The notes beneath the pieces are model-generated. The model saw nothing but the letters and a program-made list of their open reading frames with translations, was not told the DNA's origin and ran no database searches. Of a stretch of 64,000 nt of DNA, positions 42,300-50,476 are shown in pieces (positions within the stretch are counted from its first letter, which is position 1; each line of letters begins with the position of its first letter). The stretch covers positions 682,001-746,000 of the forward strand of contig NZ_JBAHWA010000001.1 in the NCBI RefSeq assembly GCF_036697405.1, in the 5' to 3' direction. This stretch comes from Lysobacter sp036697405 (GTDB lineage: Bacteria; Pseudomonadota; Gammaproteobacteria; Xanthomonadales; Xanthomonadaceae). The translations under genes and the position numbers were made by a program.

Positions 42300-42809
42300 T
42301 CAGTTCTGCACGGGGTAACTACAACCCGAATAATAGATCTGGCAATCACCGGTGTTCTGACCGCAGACTTGCAAGGCCTCTGATGCGGCGGCATCGACGG
42401 ACGCGCCACTGCGCATGGCAGCGAAGCTTTCGCCCCAGGCGACCACACCACAACCGTTGCCCCAGGAAAGCAGGTTCTTCTTGCAGCTGCTGTCGTCGCC
42501 GCCATTGGCACGACACTGCGCGATCGCGGCCTTCTCGGCCTTGCGCGTATTGGCCATGTTGGACGCCGTACCCAGCTTGCCGCGGGTGTAGTCGATCGAC
42601 ATGGCACCAAAACGCGACTGCCACTGCGGTCCGCGCGGCTCTCGCGACTGGACCGGGCTGGGGCCGCCGATGCCGTAGCCCGGCTGAGGTACGCAGATCG
42701 GTCCCGGCGCCTGGCCGATCGGGGCCAGGCCTGGAGGGCATCCCTGCTCTGCCTGAGCCCAACCCGAGCTCACGAGACCGAGCAGGAGCACACAAAACCA
42801 AACTTTCAT
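42300..42809 (-). CDS. DUF4189 secreted Cys-rich protein, copy 1 (type A), coupled to virB6
   Basis: A 169-residue paralogue. The ATG at 42809 has GGAGGTGG ideally placed; a TTG two codons earlier is unlikely. Signal peptide VWFCVLLLGLVSSGWAQA, then the shared GCPPGLAPIGQAPGPICV block and type A body (RFGAMSIDYTRGKLGTASN, LSWGNGCGVVAWG, CQIYYSGCSYPV). It begins only 21 bases after the virB6 stop, which places the array in the virB operon and is the strongest sign of a link to the secretion system. Confidence 0.9.
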   Translation of the reverse strand: MKVWFCVLLLGLVSSGWAQAEQGCPPGLAPIGQAPGPICVPQPGYGIGGPSPVQSREPRGPQWQSRFGAMSIDYTRGKLGTASNMANTRKAEKAAIAQCRANGGDDSSCKKNLLSWGNGCGVVAWGESFAAMRSGASVDAAASEALQVCGQNTGDCQIYYSGCSYPVQN

Positions 42810-42830
42810 CCTCAACCACCTCCGTATGGA

Positions 42831-44045
42831 TTAGCGCGTGCCTGGAGTGACGTTCGGACTAGGTTTAATGGTGTCGACCTGAGGCTGAGGTGAACCAGGC
42901 CGGCCGGTCGCGGCACCTTGTTGCAGTGACGGATTGGGCGCGTTACCCGACTGCGAGGGCGGCACGTAACCTGGCTGACCGCCACCACCGCCGCCGTAAG
43001 TCGGCGTGGTCGGGCGATAGCCCGCGCTGCCGGCGTAACCCGGAGGCATGCCCGCGCCCGGCTGGGCCGCGCCTGCACCGCCCATGGCGTTGTAAGCGCT
43101 AGGCGTACCGAGCAGACCCTGGAAGAACATCGCGGCCATCGGCGGCGCGCTGACGATCAGCACGGTCAGGATCAGGCCCATGCCGCCCTGCTGCATGGCC
43201 TGGCTGGTCATGCCGTCGCTGAAATCCATACCGCCCATCAGCTTGCCGGCTAGCGCCGTGGTCCAGAACGCGGCGGAGACGCGTGTGACCATCTCCAAGG
43301 CTATCGATACCATCGCGCTCAGGACCGCCATCGAGAATAGCGTTCCTATGCCGTAGTAAAGCCATTTAGTGAATAGCTGTTTTGTCTGGTCGAACAGCAA
43401 ACACAATATGAATATTGGCCCGAAGCCCACGAACATGGCCATGGCGATCTCGTACAGCAGCAGCATGGTGCCGCTGACGATCGCGGGGCCGCCCGTGCCC
43501 ATGCCGATGAACCACATGGCGCGGTTCTTGTCGTCGTCCAGGGTCGGGTCCCGCACCACGTCGATCATGTCGATACTGGTCAAGGCTACCTGCATCCAGG
43601 CCAGGCTCTTGTCGATCTGGTCCTCGATCTTGGTTTCCTTGCCGGTGACGATCCAGTGGATTTCCTTGTTGAGATCCACGGTGAAGAACGTGTGCATATT
43701 GGTGCCGAACGCCGCCATCGACGTCGCCACGCCGATGATGAAGGCGGCGCGCAGCGAGCTGCTCACCAAGCCCATCATCGGTTCGCGCGAAATGCCGGTG
43801 ACGATGCGATAGCCCTGCACCAGGATCCACAGCGTCATCGCGGTCAGCGCGATGCCGCCCACCCACTGCATGGCGTTGGTCATCATGCCCACGCCGAACT
43901 TCTGGATCTCCTCGCGCAGGTAGGCAAGGATCAGGCGGAAGAAGACGAAATCCCCCACCGACTGGACATGCGGATTGAGCCAATCCAGCCAGTTGCCGAT
44001 GCTGCCCTTCAGCCAATCACCCACGATTTCGATTCCCCTGCTCAT
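42831..44045 (-). CDS. virB6: T4SS inner-membrane channel protein VirB6
   Basis: A 404-residue polytopic protein of the VirB6/TrbL family. At least five hydrophobic segments are visible, including WVGGIALTAMTLWILVQGYRIV, AAFIIGVATSMAAFG, MLLLYEIAMAMFVGFGPIFILCLLF and GLILTVLIVSAPPMAAMFFQGLL. The cytoplasmic C-terminal tail of about 90 residues is Gly, Pro, Tyr and Gln rich. VirB6 forms part of the inner-membrane complex through which substrates pass. It is the last structural virB gene; the DUF4189 array follows in 21 bases. Confidence 0.93.
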   Translation of the reverse strand: MSRGIEIVGDWLKGSIGNWLDWLNPHVQSVGDFVFFRLILAYLREEIQKFGVGMMTNAMQWVGGIALTAMTLWILVQGYRIVTGISREPMMGLVSSSLRAAFIIGVATSMAAFGTNMHTFFTVDLNKEIHWIVTGKETKIEDQIDKSLAWMQVALTSIDMIDVVRDPTLDDDKNRAMWFIGMGTGGPAIVSGTMLLLYEIAMAMFVGFGPIFILCLLFDQTKQLFTKWLYYGIGTLFSMAVLSAMVSIALEMVTRVSAAFWTTALAGKLMGGMDFSDGMTSQAMQQGGMGLILTVLIVSAPPMAAMFFQGLLGTPSAYNAMGGAGAAQPGAGMPPGYAGSAGYRPTTPTYGGGGGGQPGYVPPSQSGNAPNPSLQQGAATGRPGSPQPQVDTIKPSPNVTPGTR

Positions 44046-44184
44046 CTGCGCGCCTATCTGCCTGTCGGGTCATTGCCGCTGGCCTGCCCCTGTTCAACCA
44101 CCGCACCGAACCCATCGGCGCAGACTCTGTACCGGCTTCGAAGCAGCGGGCCGCCTGGCCCGGCCGCTCCGGCCGTCCCCTAAC

Positions 44185-44982
44185 TCAGTTGCCGACCTTC
44201 AAGGCGGTCGCGAGCGCGCCGGTCTTGACCAGCGAACCCAGGATGGTCTGCTGCCCCTTCATGGCCTTGTAAGCCAGCACGCGCTGGTTCTCTTCCATGC
44301 TCGCGATGTAGACATCGTAGGTCTGCATGTGGCCCTGCCACATCTGGAACTTCAGCGCCAGATCGTTGCTGATCTGGGTGGAAGAGGTCGCCACGTTCGT
44401 GACGTTGCCCTGCGAGTTGTCGCCGTTGCGCTGGCTCTGCACGTTCTTGAGCATGGCCTCCATCTGCGGCGCCGTTTCCATCACGAACCTGACCGTGTAG
44501 TTGTACTTCTCGTTGCGGGCCTGGCGAATGGCGGTGCAGATCTTCTTCTGCTCGGCGACGATGTCGCCGCCCGGATTCAGATTGAACATGGTCAGCAAGG
44601 AGCTGAGGTTGAGGCCGCCGCCGCCGCGGTTGCAGGACTCCTCGACCAGGTAAGTCTTGGCGTTGACCGTGCTCCAGGTGGTGCCGTTGGGCATGCCCAC
44701 CGAGCTGAGCAGGCTCTGCATGTTGATCAGCTGCTGCTTCATGTGGTTGAGCTGATCCAGCCAGCTCTTCGCATCGTTCGCGTACGCGGCCGTGTCGGCG
44801 AACCTCTGCGAGTAGGTGTTGATCTGATTCAGGATGCTCTGGATCAGGTTCGGACCAACCTCGACCACCGGCCCCATGGCGCTGCCGTTGCCGGCGGCCA
44901 GCGAGCAGGCCAGTAGGACGCCGGCGAGCGCCAGCTTCTTGGACTTGCGGCCGTTGGCCTGGTTATTGCGCTTGATGATCAT
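44185..44982 (-). CDS. virB5: T4SS minor pilus protein VirB5
   Basis: A 265-residue exported protein with a signal peptide (KLALAGVLLACSLAAGNGSA). The mature chain is largely helical with coiled-coil potential (ILNQINTYSQRFADTAAYAN, SWLDQLNHMKQQLINMQSLL, and AMLKNVQSQRNGDNSQ), fitting VirB5/TrbJ proteins that cap the pilus. The order virB4-virB5-virB6 matches Xanthomonas T4SSs. Two cysteines (SCNRGG, KKICTAIR) could form a disulfide. Confidence 0.88.
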   Translation of the reverse strand: MIIKRNNQANGRKSKKLALAGVLLACSLAAGNGSAMGPVVEVGPNLIQSILNQINTYSQRFADTAAYANDAKSWLDQLNHMKQQLINMQSLLSSVGMPNGTTWSTVNAKTYLVEESCNRGGGGLNLSSLLTMFNLNPGGDIVAEQKKICTAIRQARNEKYNYTVRFVMETAPQMEAMLKNVQSQRNGDNSQGNVTNVATSSTQISNDLALKFQMWQGHMQTYDVYIASMEENQRVLAYKAMKGQQTILGSLVKTGALATALKVGN

Positions 44983-45052
44983 GGCGAAGTTCCTCTTCTT
45001 GGGCAGGTTGCGGTACGTCGACGTTCGCGTGCTGCGTGAATCCGTGGGGGTA

Positions 45053-47509
45053 TCAGGCCGTGGCCTGGCTACGTTCGGTGGTGCTCGGCTTGGCTTTGCC
45101 CGAGCCCTTGCGATTGGCGTAGAACGAGGCCAGCCACTGCTCGGGCCGCAGCTCGTCGACCGTGACTCCGGCGCGACGGGCTTCGGTTTCGAGCACGTTG
45201 TGCATGATCTCGATGTTGTCGGTGGAGGCCGAGATCACCGCCAGCGAGTCGTCGAGGCCGCGCAGGTTGAGCTGGCAGACCGTGGCCGCGTGGCCCTGCT
45301 TGACCAGGAAGCAGCGCGAGCGCTCGTCCAGGCTCTTGACCACCTGGTATTCCGAGTCGGTCAGCTTGAGGCCTTCCATGTAGTCCTCGCGGCTGGCGTT
45401 CGGGTTCGGCAGCAGGATCAGGGTCGCGGTCTGTTCGATCAGCGAGGCCGAGATGTCGCTGGCCAGGGCGTCTTCCGGGCTCTGGGTGGCGAAGATGCCC
45501 AGGCCGTTCTGCTTACGGATGGTCTTCTGCTTGTTCTTGGCGAATTCCTTGAGGCCGCCGGAGCCGTCGAGGATCTTCCAGAACTCGTCCATCACGTAGA
45601 TCAGCGGGCGGCCGTCGATCAGTTCCTCCAGGCGGTGCAGCAGGTAGTTGATCACCGGCACGCGCACTTCGGGGTTGTCGATCACATCGGTGTAGTCGAA
45701 ACCGATGATGTTGGCCTTTTCCAGATTGATCGTGTCGACCGGGTTGTCGAACACCCAGCCCAGCGAATTGCCCGCGGTCCATTTGCGCATGCGCGCGAAC
45801 AGGCCGTCGTCGCCCATGTTGGGCAGGCTCTTCTGCAGGTTGGTCATGCTGCGCAGGTGCTTGGGCGTGTCGAGCATGTTCTCGACCGCGCGGAAGATGT
45901 CCTCGTCCTCGCGCGCCGAGTACTGGCTCTTGCCGCACAGCACCTTGATCAGGTCGGCCAGGAACTGCGTGTTGGCCTCGTTGCGCTCGCACTGCAGCGG
46001 GTTGAAGCCGGTCGGCTGACCGTTCTCCAACGCCAGGTAGTTGCCGCCGCAGGCGCGCACGAAGATCTCGGCGCCGCGGTCCTTGTCGAAGAAGAAGATC
46101 GTCGGCGTCGGCTTGAGCTTCTGCACCTGGCTCAACAGGAAGTTGATCAGCGCGGTCTTACCGGTACCGGACTTGCCGATCACCATGGTGTTGGCGATCG
46201 CCTTCTCGCCCAGCGAATTCTCGGCCGGGTGAGTGGCGTGGAAATTGAAATAGTACGGCTGGCCGTTGGTGGTCTGCAGGGTGGTGACGCACTCGCCCCA
46301 GGGGTTGTTCTCCTTCTTGCCGGTCGCGAAGTTGTGCAGCGGCGACAGACCGAGGAAGTTGAGCGAGCTGACGTTGGCCAGACGGGTGCGGTACTGCCAG
46401 TTGCCCGGGAACTGCGCGTAGAACGACGCAGTCACGGCCAGGTCTTCCTTGGCCGACACGAAGCCGGCGTTGGACAGCTCGGCGCGCGCCATCGCGATGT
46501 TGTTGGCGAGCTTTTCCTGGGATTCAGCGTACAGACAGATGGTGAAATGGTATTCGCCGAGCACGAAGTTGCCCGAGGCCAGCTGGTCCATGGCCATGTC
46601 GAGTTCGACGATCTGGCTGACCGCCTTGTCGCCGGACGAGATCATCATGCCCTTGGTGCGGTCCAGCACCTTGAGCGCGTCCTGGCGGCCCATCGGACTG
46701 AACGAGTGCGTGATCACGTACTCGAAGTCCAGGTACTTCATGCCGTTGAGGATGCCGGGATAGGTGCCGTCGGTGTACTCCTTGACGTTGAGCATCGCAC
46801 CGAAGTGGTTGACGCCGGTCGGAGTGTTGACGACGAAATCGCCGGTCTTGGCCGAGAACATCAGCCGGCTGACCGGCAGATAGCTCGGGATCGGCGCCGG
46901 CAGCACCGGCACCGGCTCGTCGATGCGGTTGAGCAGGTAGCCGAAGAATTCCAGCGCCTCGGAGAACACGACGCCGTTCTTGGCCTCGTACATGCCCAGG
47001 CGGTACGGAGCGTAATCCTTGAGCACGGCCTCGACGTTGCTGGCCAACTCGAGGATCTTGGCCACTGCCTGGTCCTGCTGCGCCTGCAGCTGCTCGGCGC
47101 TGGCGGACTTCTCGACGAAACGCTTACCCGTCACGATCGGGCGGTACATCATCGTCAGGTACAGCTCGTTCTGCATCAGCTTGGCGCCCGACAGCGTGGC
47201 GAAATACGCGTCGGACATTTCCTGGTTGAACTGCTGCTCGAACTTGCTGCCGCCCTGGACGCGGCGCTTGCGGCGCACGTCGTGGACCCAGAACGCGACG
47301 TTGGTGAAGTCCGGCGCTCGCAGGGTCTGCAACATGCGGTTGAAGGTGTTGTGGCGGTGCTCGATCTCCCATTCCTCGCGACCGACGAAGGGCAGACCGC
47401 CCAGGCTCCACACGAGCATGTAATCCCCGCCCGTGGTCTTGATGACGGTCGGAGAGACGTGCGTGGACAGCGGAATGAAATCGCTGATGGGCGTATCGGG
47501 AGTCAGCAT
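45053..47509 (-). CDS. virB4: T4SS ATPase VirB4
   Basis: An 818-residue ATPase of the VirB4/CagE family. Walker A is GKSGTGKT at residues 445-452, and Walker B is LIYVMDEFWKIL. The N-terminal domain includes FWVHDVRRKRRV and a DYMLVWSLGGLPF opening typical of the family. VirB4 powers pilus assembly and substrate transfer at the inner membrane. Length and motifs are complete. It is separated from virB3 by 141 bases that contain a perfect palindrome. Confidence 0.97.
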   Translation of the reverse strand: MLTPDTPISDFIPLSTHVSPTVIKTTGGDYMLVWSLGGLPFVGREEWEIEHRHNTFNRMLQTLRAPDFTNVAFWVHDVRRKRRVQGGSKFEQQFNQEMSDAYFATLSGAKLMQNELYLTMMYRPIVTGKRFVEKSASAEQLQAQQDQAVAKILELASNVEAVLKDYAPYRLGMYEAKNGVVFSEALEFFGYLLNRIDEPVPVLPAPIPSYLPVSRLMFSAKTGDFVVNTPTGVNHFGAMLNVKEYTDGTYPGILNGMKYLDFEYVITHSFSPMGRQDALKVLDRTKGMMISSGDKAVSQIVELDMAMDQLASGNFVLGEYHFTICLYAESQEKLANNIAMARAELSNAGFVSAKEDLAVTASFYAQFPGNWQYRTRLANVSSLNFLGLSPLHNFATGKKENNPWGECVTTLQTTNGQPYYFNFHATHPAENSLGEKAIANTMVIGKSGTGKTALINFLLSQVQKLKPTPTIFFFDKDRGAEIFVRACGGNYLALENGQPTGFNPLQCERNEANTQFLADLIKVLCGKSQYSAREDEDIFRAVENMLDTPKHLRSMTNLQKSLPNMGDDGLFARMRKWTAGNSLGWVFDNPVDTINLEKANIIGFDYTDVIDNPEVRVPVINYLLHRLEELIDGRPLIYVMDEFWKILDGSGGLKEFAKNKQKTIRKQNGLGIFATQSPEDALASDISASLIEQTATLILLPNPNASREDYMEGLKLTDSEYQVVKSLDERSRCFLVKQGHAATVCQLNLRGLDDSLAVISASTDNIEIMHNVLETEARRAGVTVDELRPEQWLASFYANRKGSGKAKPSTTERSQATA

Positions 47510-47611
47510 GGCGTACTGGGTCTGCTCTGAAGTCGGACGGGCTATGGATCGATCACCTGCCGCCGGCGCGATGCCTTGCGGCTACGCGACCGTCGGGACC
47601 TGCAAACCCGT

Positions 47612-47640
47612 GCGCCATCGCGGTCGGACCGCGATGGCGC
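47612..47640. repeat. 29-bp perfect palindrome between virB3 and virB4
   Basis: GCGCCATCGCGGTC (47612-47625), one central G, then its exact reverse complement (47627-47640). In RNA it would fold into a stem of about 12-13 bp. It lies in the 141-bp gap after the virB3 stop and has no U-run. Confidence 0.9.
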
Positions 47641-47650
47641 CGGGGGAGTA

Positions 47651-47959
47651 TCACTTCCTCTTGTCGCCCGGGCTGCGATAGGTGTTCTGGGTGAACACCC
47701 ACATGCCCGAGTGGTGCTGCAGATTGCGCATGCGGAAGCGGAACTTCCAGCGCAGGCTGAGCAAGCGGAAGATCATTTCGTCGCGCCGCGTCATCTGTCG
47801 CATCACGAAGATGACGAACGGCAACAGCGCGATGCAAAACATGTTGACGTACATCGTCAGCACGATGACCGCGCCCGCACCGATGGCGAAGGGGATGTAG
47901 GGCACCCCCAGAAACATCGCCGGCCGCGTGCAGCCGCGGAACAACACGTTCTTATGCAT
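47651..47959 (-). CDS. virB3: T4SS protein VirB3
   Basis: A 102-residue inner-membrane protein. VLFRGCTRPAMFLGVPYIPF followed by a hydrophobic hairpin (GAGAVIVLTMYVNMFCIALLPFVIFVM) is the VirB3 signature. The C-terminal half is basic (RWKFRFRMRNLQHHSG). The start overlaps the virB2 stop by eight bases, so translation is coupled. It works with VirB4 and VirB6 in the inner-membrane complex. Confidence 0.94.
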   Translation of the reverse strand: MHKNVLFRGCTRPAMFLGVPYIPFAIGAGAVIVLTMYVNMFCIALLPFVIFVMRQMTRRDEMIFRLLSLRWKFRFRMRNLQHHSGMWVFTQNTYRSPGDKRK

Positions 47960-48323
47960 AGGACGCGTTGAGGATGGTCAGCATCACGCCGGAACCGACG
48001 TTTTCCGGAATGATCATCTTGGCGATCTGGGCAGCCGCACCGATCACGAACGCGCCGACCAGGATCGGCAGCATGTCCATGATGCGCTTGTTGGCGAACG
48101 CGATCTGATAGCCGCAGTAGATCAGCGCCATCGTGACGACCGCGACCGAGGCGATGTTCAGCAGGCCGTTGATGTTGTTGATGAAGCCCTTCACGCGGCC
48201 CGTAGCGTCGGCGCCGCCGCCGCTCTGAGCGAACGCGATGTCCGGCACGAGCAGCATGCCGACGAACAGGGCCGCCATGAGGAAGGACGTGAAGATGGTC
48301 TTGAAGTGCGCGTTGGAGTTCAT
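47952..48323 (-). CDS. virB2: T4SS major pilin VirB2
   Basis: A 123-residue pilin precursor. The long signal peptide (FTSFLMAALFVGMLLVPDIAFAQ) is followed by a Gly-rich mature start and two hydrophobic helices (INGLLNIASVAVVTMALIYCGYQIAF and MLPILVGAFVIGAAAQIAKMII), as in all VirB2/TrbC pilins. Located between virB1 and virB3 in canonical order. Confidence 0.94.
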   Translation of the reverse strand: MNSNAHFKTIFTSFLMAALFVGMLLVPDIAFAQSGGGADATGRVKGFINNINGLLNIASVAVVTMALIYCGYQIAFANKRIMDMLPILVGAFVIGAAAQIAKMIIPENVGSGVMLTILNASYA

Positions 48324-48397
48324 GGATAGATCCCTCTTTCGATTGACAACGATTTGAATGGTGAAAGCTAGCTTCGGTTCAAACTACAAGCGGCACG

Positions 48398-49240
48398 CTA
48401 AAAAACGAATGCCTGATCCCCCTGGGATTGCTCCGTGGCGGATGCGGGGGCATTCGCCATGGGTTGCACTTTCACCGGCTGCGGCGCCTGTGCGGCGACC
48501 ACCGCGCCCATCGCCGCGACCGGCATGGGAGCGACGGGCTGCGGAACGGGCGCGGCCGGGGCCGGGCTCGCGGGCACGGCCGAGATCTGAACGGGATTGG
48601 GCGCCATCGGCATGGCCGGCGGCGCGGCCACCGCCATGGTGACGCGGCTGGTGACCTGGGCCGGCGCGGCGCCGGCGGCCGGCAGACGCTGGGTGCCGGC
48701 GGTCTGGCGGGTATTGGCGTACAGCGGCATGCGGCTGACCGGCACCGAGCGGCGCGAGGGCTTGCTGATCACGGCGATCGCCTGGCCGTCGGCGGCCGGC
48801 GCGGCCTTGGCGCCCATAGAGGCGTAGACCTTCTGCACGTAGCCGTGGCGGTAGCCGGTGACGAAATTGCCGGAGTAGTAGCAGCTGAAGGATTTGCCCC
48901 AGTCCCCACTGGAGCGGCCGTAGCATTCGGCCAGGATGCGCGAGCCGGCCTGCAGGTTCGGGCAGGTCTCGAAGGCCTTCTCGTAGGAATCCAGGCCGTA
49001 TTTGGCCATGTTGTAGCGGTTGACCTGGGCCAGGCCCAGGGAGAAGTTGTAGCCCTTGCTCTCGAGCATGCGCACGGTGGCCAGGGCTTCGGGCAGGCTG
49101 CGGGGCTGGCGCACGAGGCGGCCGCCGACGACGCCGATGGCGTACGGATTGTAGGAAGACTCCACGCGCACGACGTGGTGCATCACTTCGTGCGGAACCG
49201 CCAAGCTAGGGCAGCTCATCAATTCGATACCGGGCAACAT
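48398..49240 (-). CDS. virB1: T4SS lytic transglycosylase VirB1
   Basis: A 280-residue protein whose first 150 residues form a lysozyme-like transglycosylase domain: VMHHVVRVESSYNPYAIGVVGG contains the catalytic Glu in ESSYNP, and SLGLAQVNRYNM is the second motif, with CYYSGNFVTGYRHGYVQKV further on. It locally opens peptidoglycan for assembly. There is no classical signal peptide at the chosen start. The C-terminal 130 residues are Ala/Pro/Val rich and likely disordered. Confidence 0.93.
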   Translation of the reverse strand: MLPGIELMSCPSLAVPHEVMHHVVRVESSYNPYAIGVVGGRLVRQPRSLPEALATVRMLESKGYNFSLGLAQVNRYNMAKYGLDSYEKAFETCPNLQAGSRILAECYGRSSGDWGKSFSCYYSGNFVTGYRHGYVQKVYASMGAKAAPAADGQAIAVISKPSRRSVPVSRMPLYANTRQTAGTQRLPAAGAAPAQVTSRVTMAVAAPPAMPMAPNPVQISAVPASPAPAAPVPQPVAPMPVAAMGAVVAAQAPQPVKVQPMANAPASATEQSQGDQAFVF

Positions 49241-49415
49241 CCGTATTTCCCCCTGTGCCGACCTTGGCGTCGACCTAACAAAACCGTTCTATAAACAGCC
49301 TGTTATGCGCCAGATCGACGCACTTATCATTCATCTACAGACGAATGATGTCAATAAGCGCTCCCCTACCCTGCCCCGGCCAGGTCGCGCCCCCAAAATG
49401 GGACAGACCTCGCGT

Positions 49416-50453
49416 TTATTCGCTGTGCGCCCGTTCCGGGTTGAAATCGATACCCGTGATGTGGCGCTGCCCGGCGTGGGCCTTGATATGGACCACGATA
49501 TCGATGGTCATCATCAATAGCCGCTTGATGACCGCGAACTCGAGGCCCGAGCCCTCCGCCGAAGCCTTCACCATCAGCGCCAACTGGTCCCAGGTCTGGG
49601 TCGTGCTGCCGGCGTGGCAGCTGGTGATCGACCCGGGGTGGCCGGAGGCGCAATTTCGGATGAAGTAGAACGATTCGTCGCCGCGCAACTCCGCCAGGAT
49701 GATCCGGTCCGGCTTCATGCGCAGACAAGCTTCCATGCAACTCTTTGCAGTGACGTTGCTGGTGCTTTGTCCACCTTTCGAGTAGAGCAAGTGCACTACG
49801 TTGGGCTGCTGGATGAAAAGCTCGCGGGCGTCCTCGATCGTGACCAGGCGTTCGACGTCGGGGATGTGCCCCACCAGCGACTTCATGAAGGTGGTCTTGC
49901 CGCTGCCGGTGGCCCCGGCGACGACGATGTTCTTCTTGTACTGCACGGCCTTCTTGAAGAACTCGGAGTAGTTGCGCGAGGCGCGCAGCTCCAGCAGTTC
50001 GCGGTCGTGGTCGCTCAGGACGTGCGTGCTTTCCAGGATCTGGGCGAAGAAGCCGTCGTCCTGGTACTGCTGCAGGGTCTTGTTGTGCTTGGACGGCAGG
50101 CGGATGGTGATCGAGACCTTGCCCGCGTCGCAGGCCGGGGGAATCACGAACTGCGCACGCTGCCCGGTCGGGAAGGTCAACGAGACCACCGGGTCGGCAT
50201 CGGTGATGCGCTGACCCGTGTTGCTCTCGTTGACCACCGCGGTACAGAACTGACGCGCCCGATCGAAGGTGAGCGTCGGCACCTCAATCTTCTTCCAGCC
50301 CTCGCGGGTTTCCAGGTACAGCTCGCCCGGCTTGTTGATGCAGATTTCGGTGACGTCGGGCGACGACATGAAGTCGTGGATACCCAGCACTTGGTACTGG
50401 TAATCCAGGAACCCGCTCGACACCGCAGCGATAGGCGAATCGTCCATACCCAT
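49416..50453 (-). CDS. virB11: T4SS traffic ATPase VirB11
   Basis: A 345-residue hexameric ATPase. The N-terminal domain includes VTEICINKPGELYLE. Walker A is GATGSGKT at residues 180-187, the Asp box is LVTIEDARELF, Walker B region is ILAELRGDESFYF, and the His box is GHPGSITSCHAGS. It directs the switch between pilus biogenesis and secretion. It follows virB10 by 23 bases. A 175-base AT-richer gap, containing the inverted repeat ATCATTC/GAATGAT at 49326-49349, separates it from virB1. Confidence 0.97.
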   Translation of the reverse strand: MGMDDSPIAAVSSGFLDYQYQVLGIHDFMSSPDVTEICINKPGELYLETREGWKKIEVPTLTFDRARQFCTAVVNESNTGQRITDADPVVSLTFPTGQRAQFVIPPACDAGKVSITIRLPSKHNKTLQQYQDDGFFAQILESTHVLSDHDRELLELRASRNYSEFFKKAVQYKKNIVVAGATGSGKTTFMKSLVGHIPDVERLVTIEDARELFIQQPNVVHLLYSKGGQSTSNVTAKSCMEACLRMKPDRIILAELRGDESFYFIRNCASGHPGSITSCHAGSTTQTWDQLALMVKASAEGSGLEFAVIKRLLMMTIDIVVHIKAHAGQRHITGIDFNPERAHSE

Positions 50454-50476
50454 TCAGACCGTCTCCCCGTCCATCA

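Noticed and set aside
38994..42809. DUF4189 array considered as T4SS effectors
   Set aside because: They have Sec signal peptides and lack an XVIPCD, so they are not VirD4 substrates as known effectors are; a periplasmic or surface role is more likely.
42812..42815. TTG start for DUF4189 copy 1, giving two more residues
   Set aside because: The ATG two codons later has an ideally spaced GGAGGTGG and gives a standard signal peptide.
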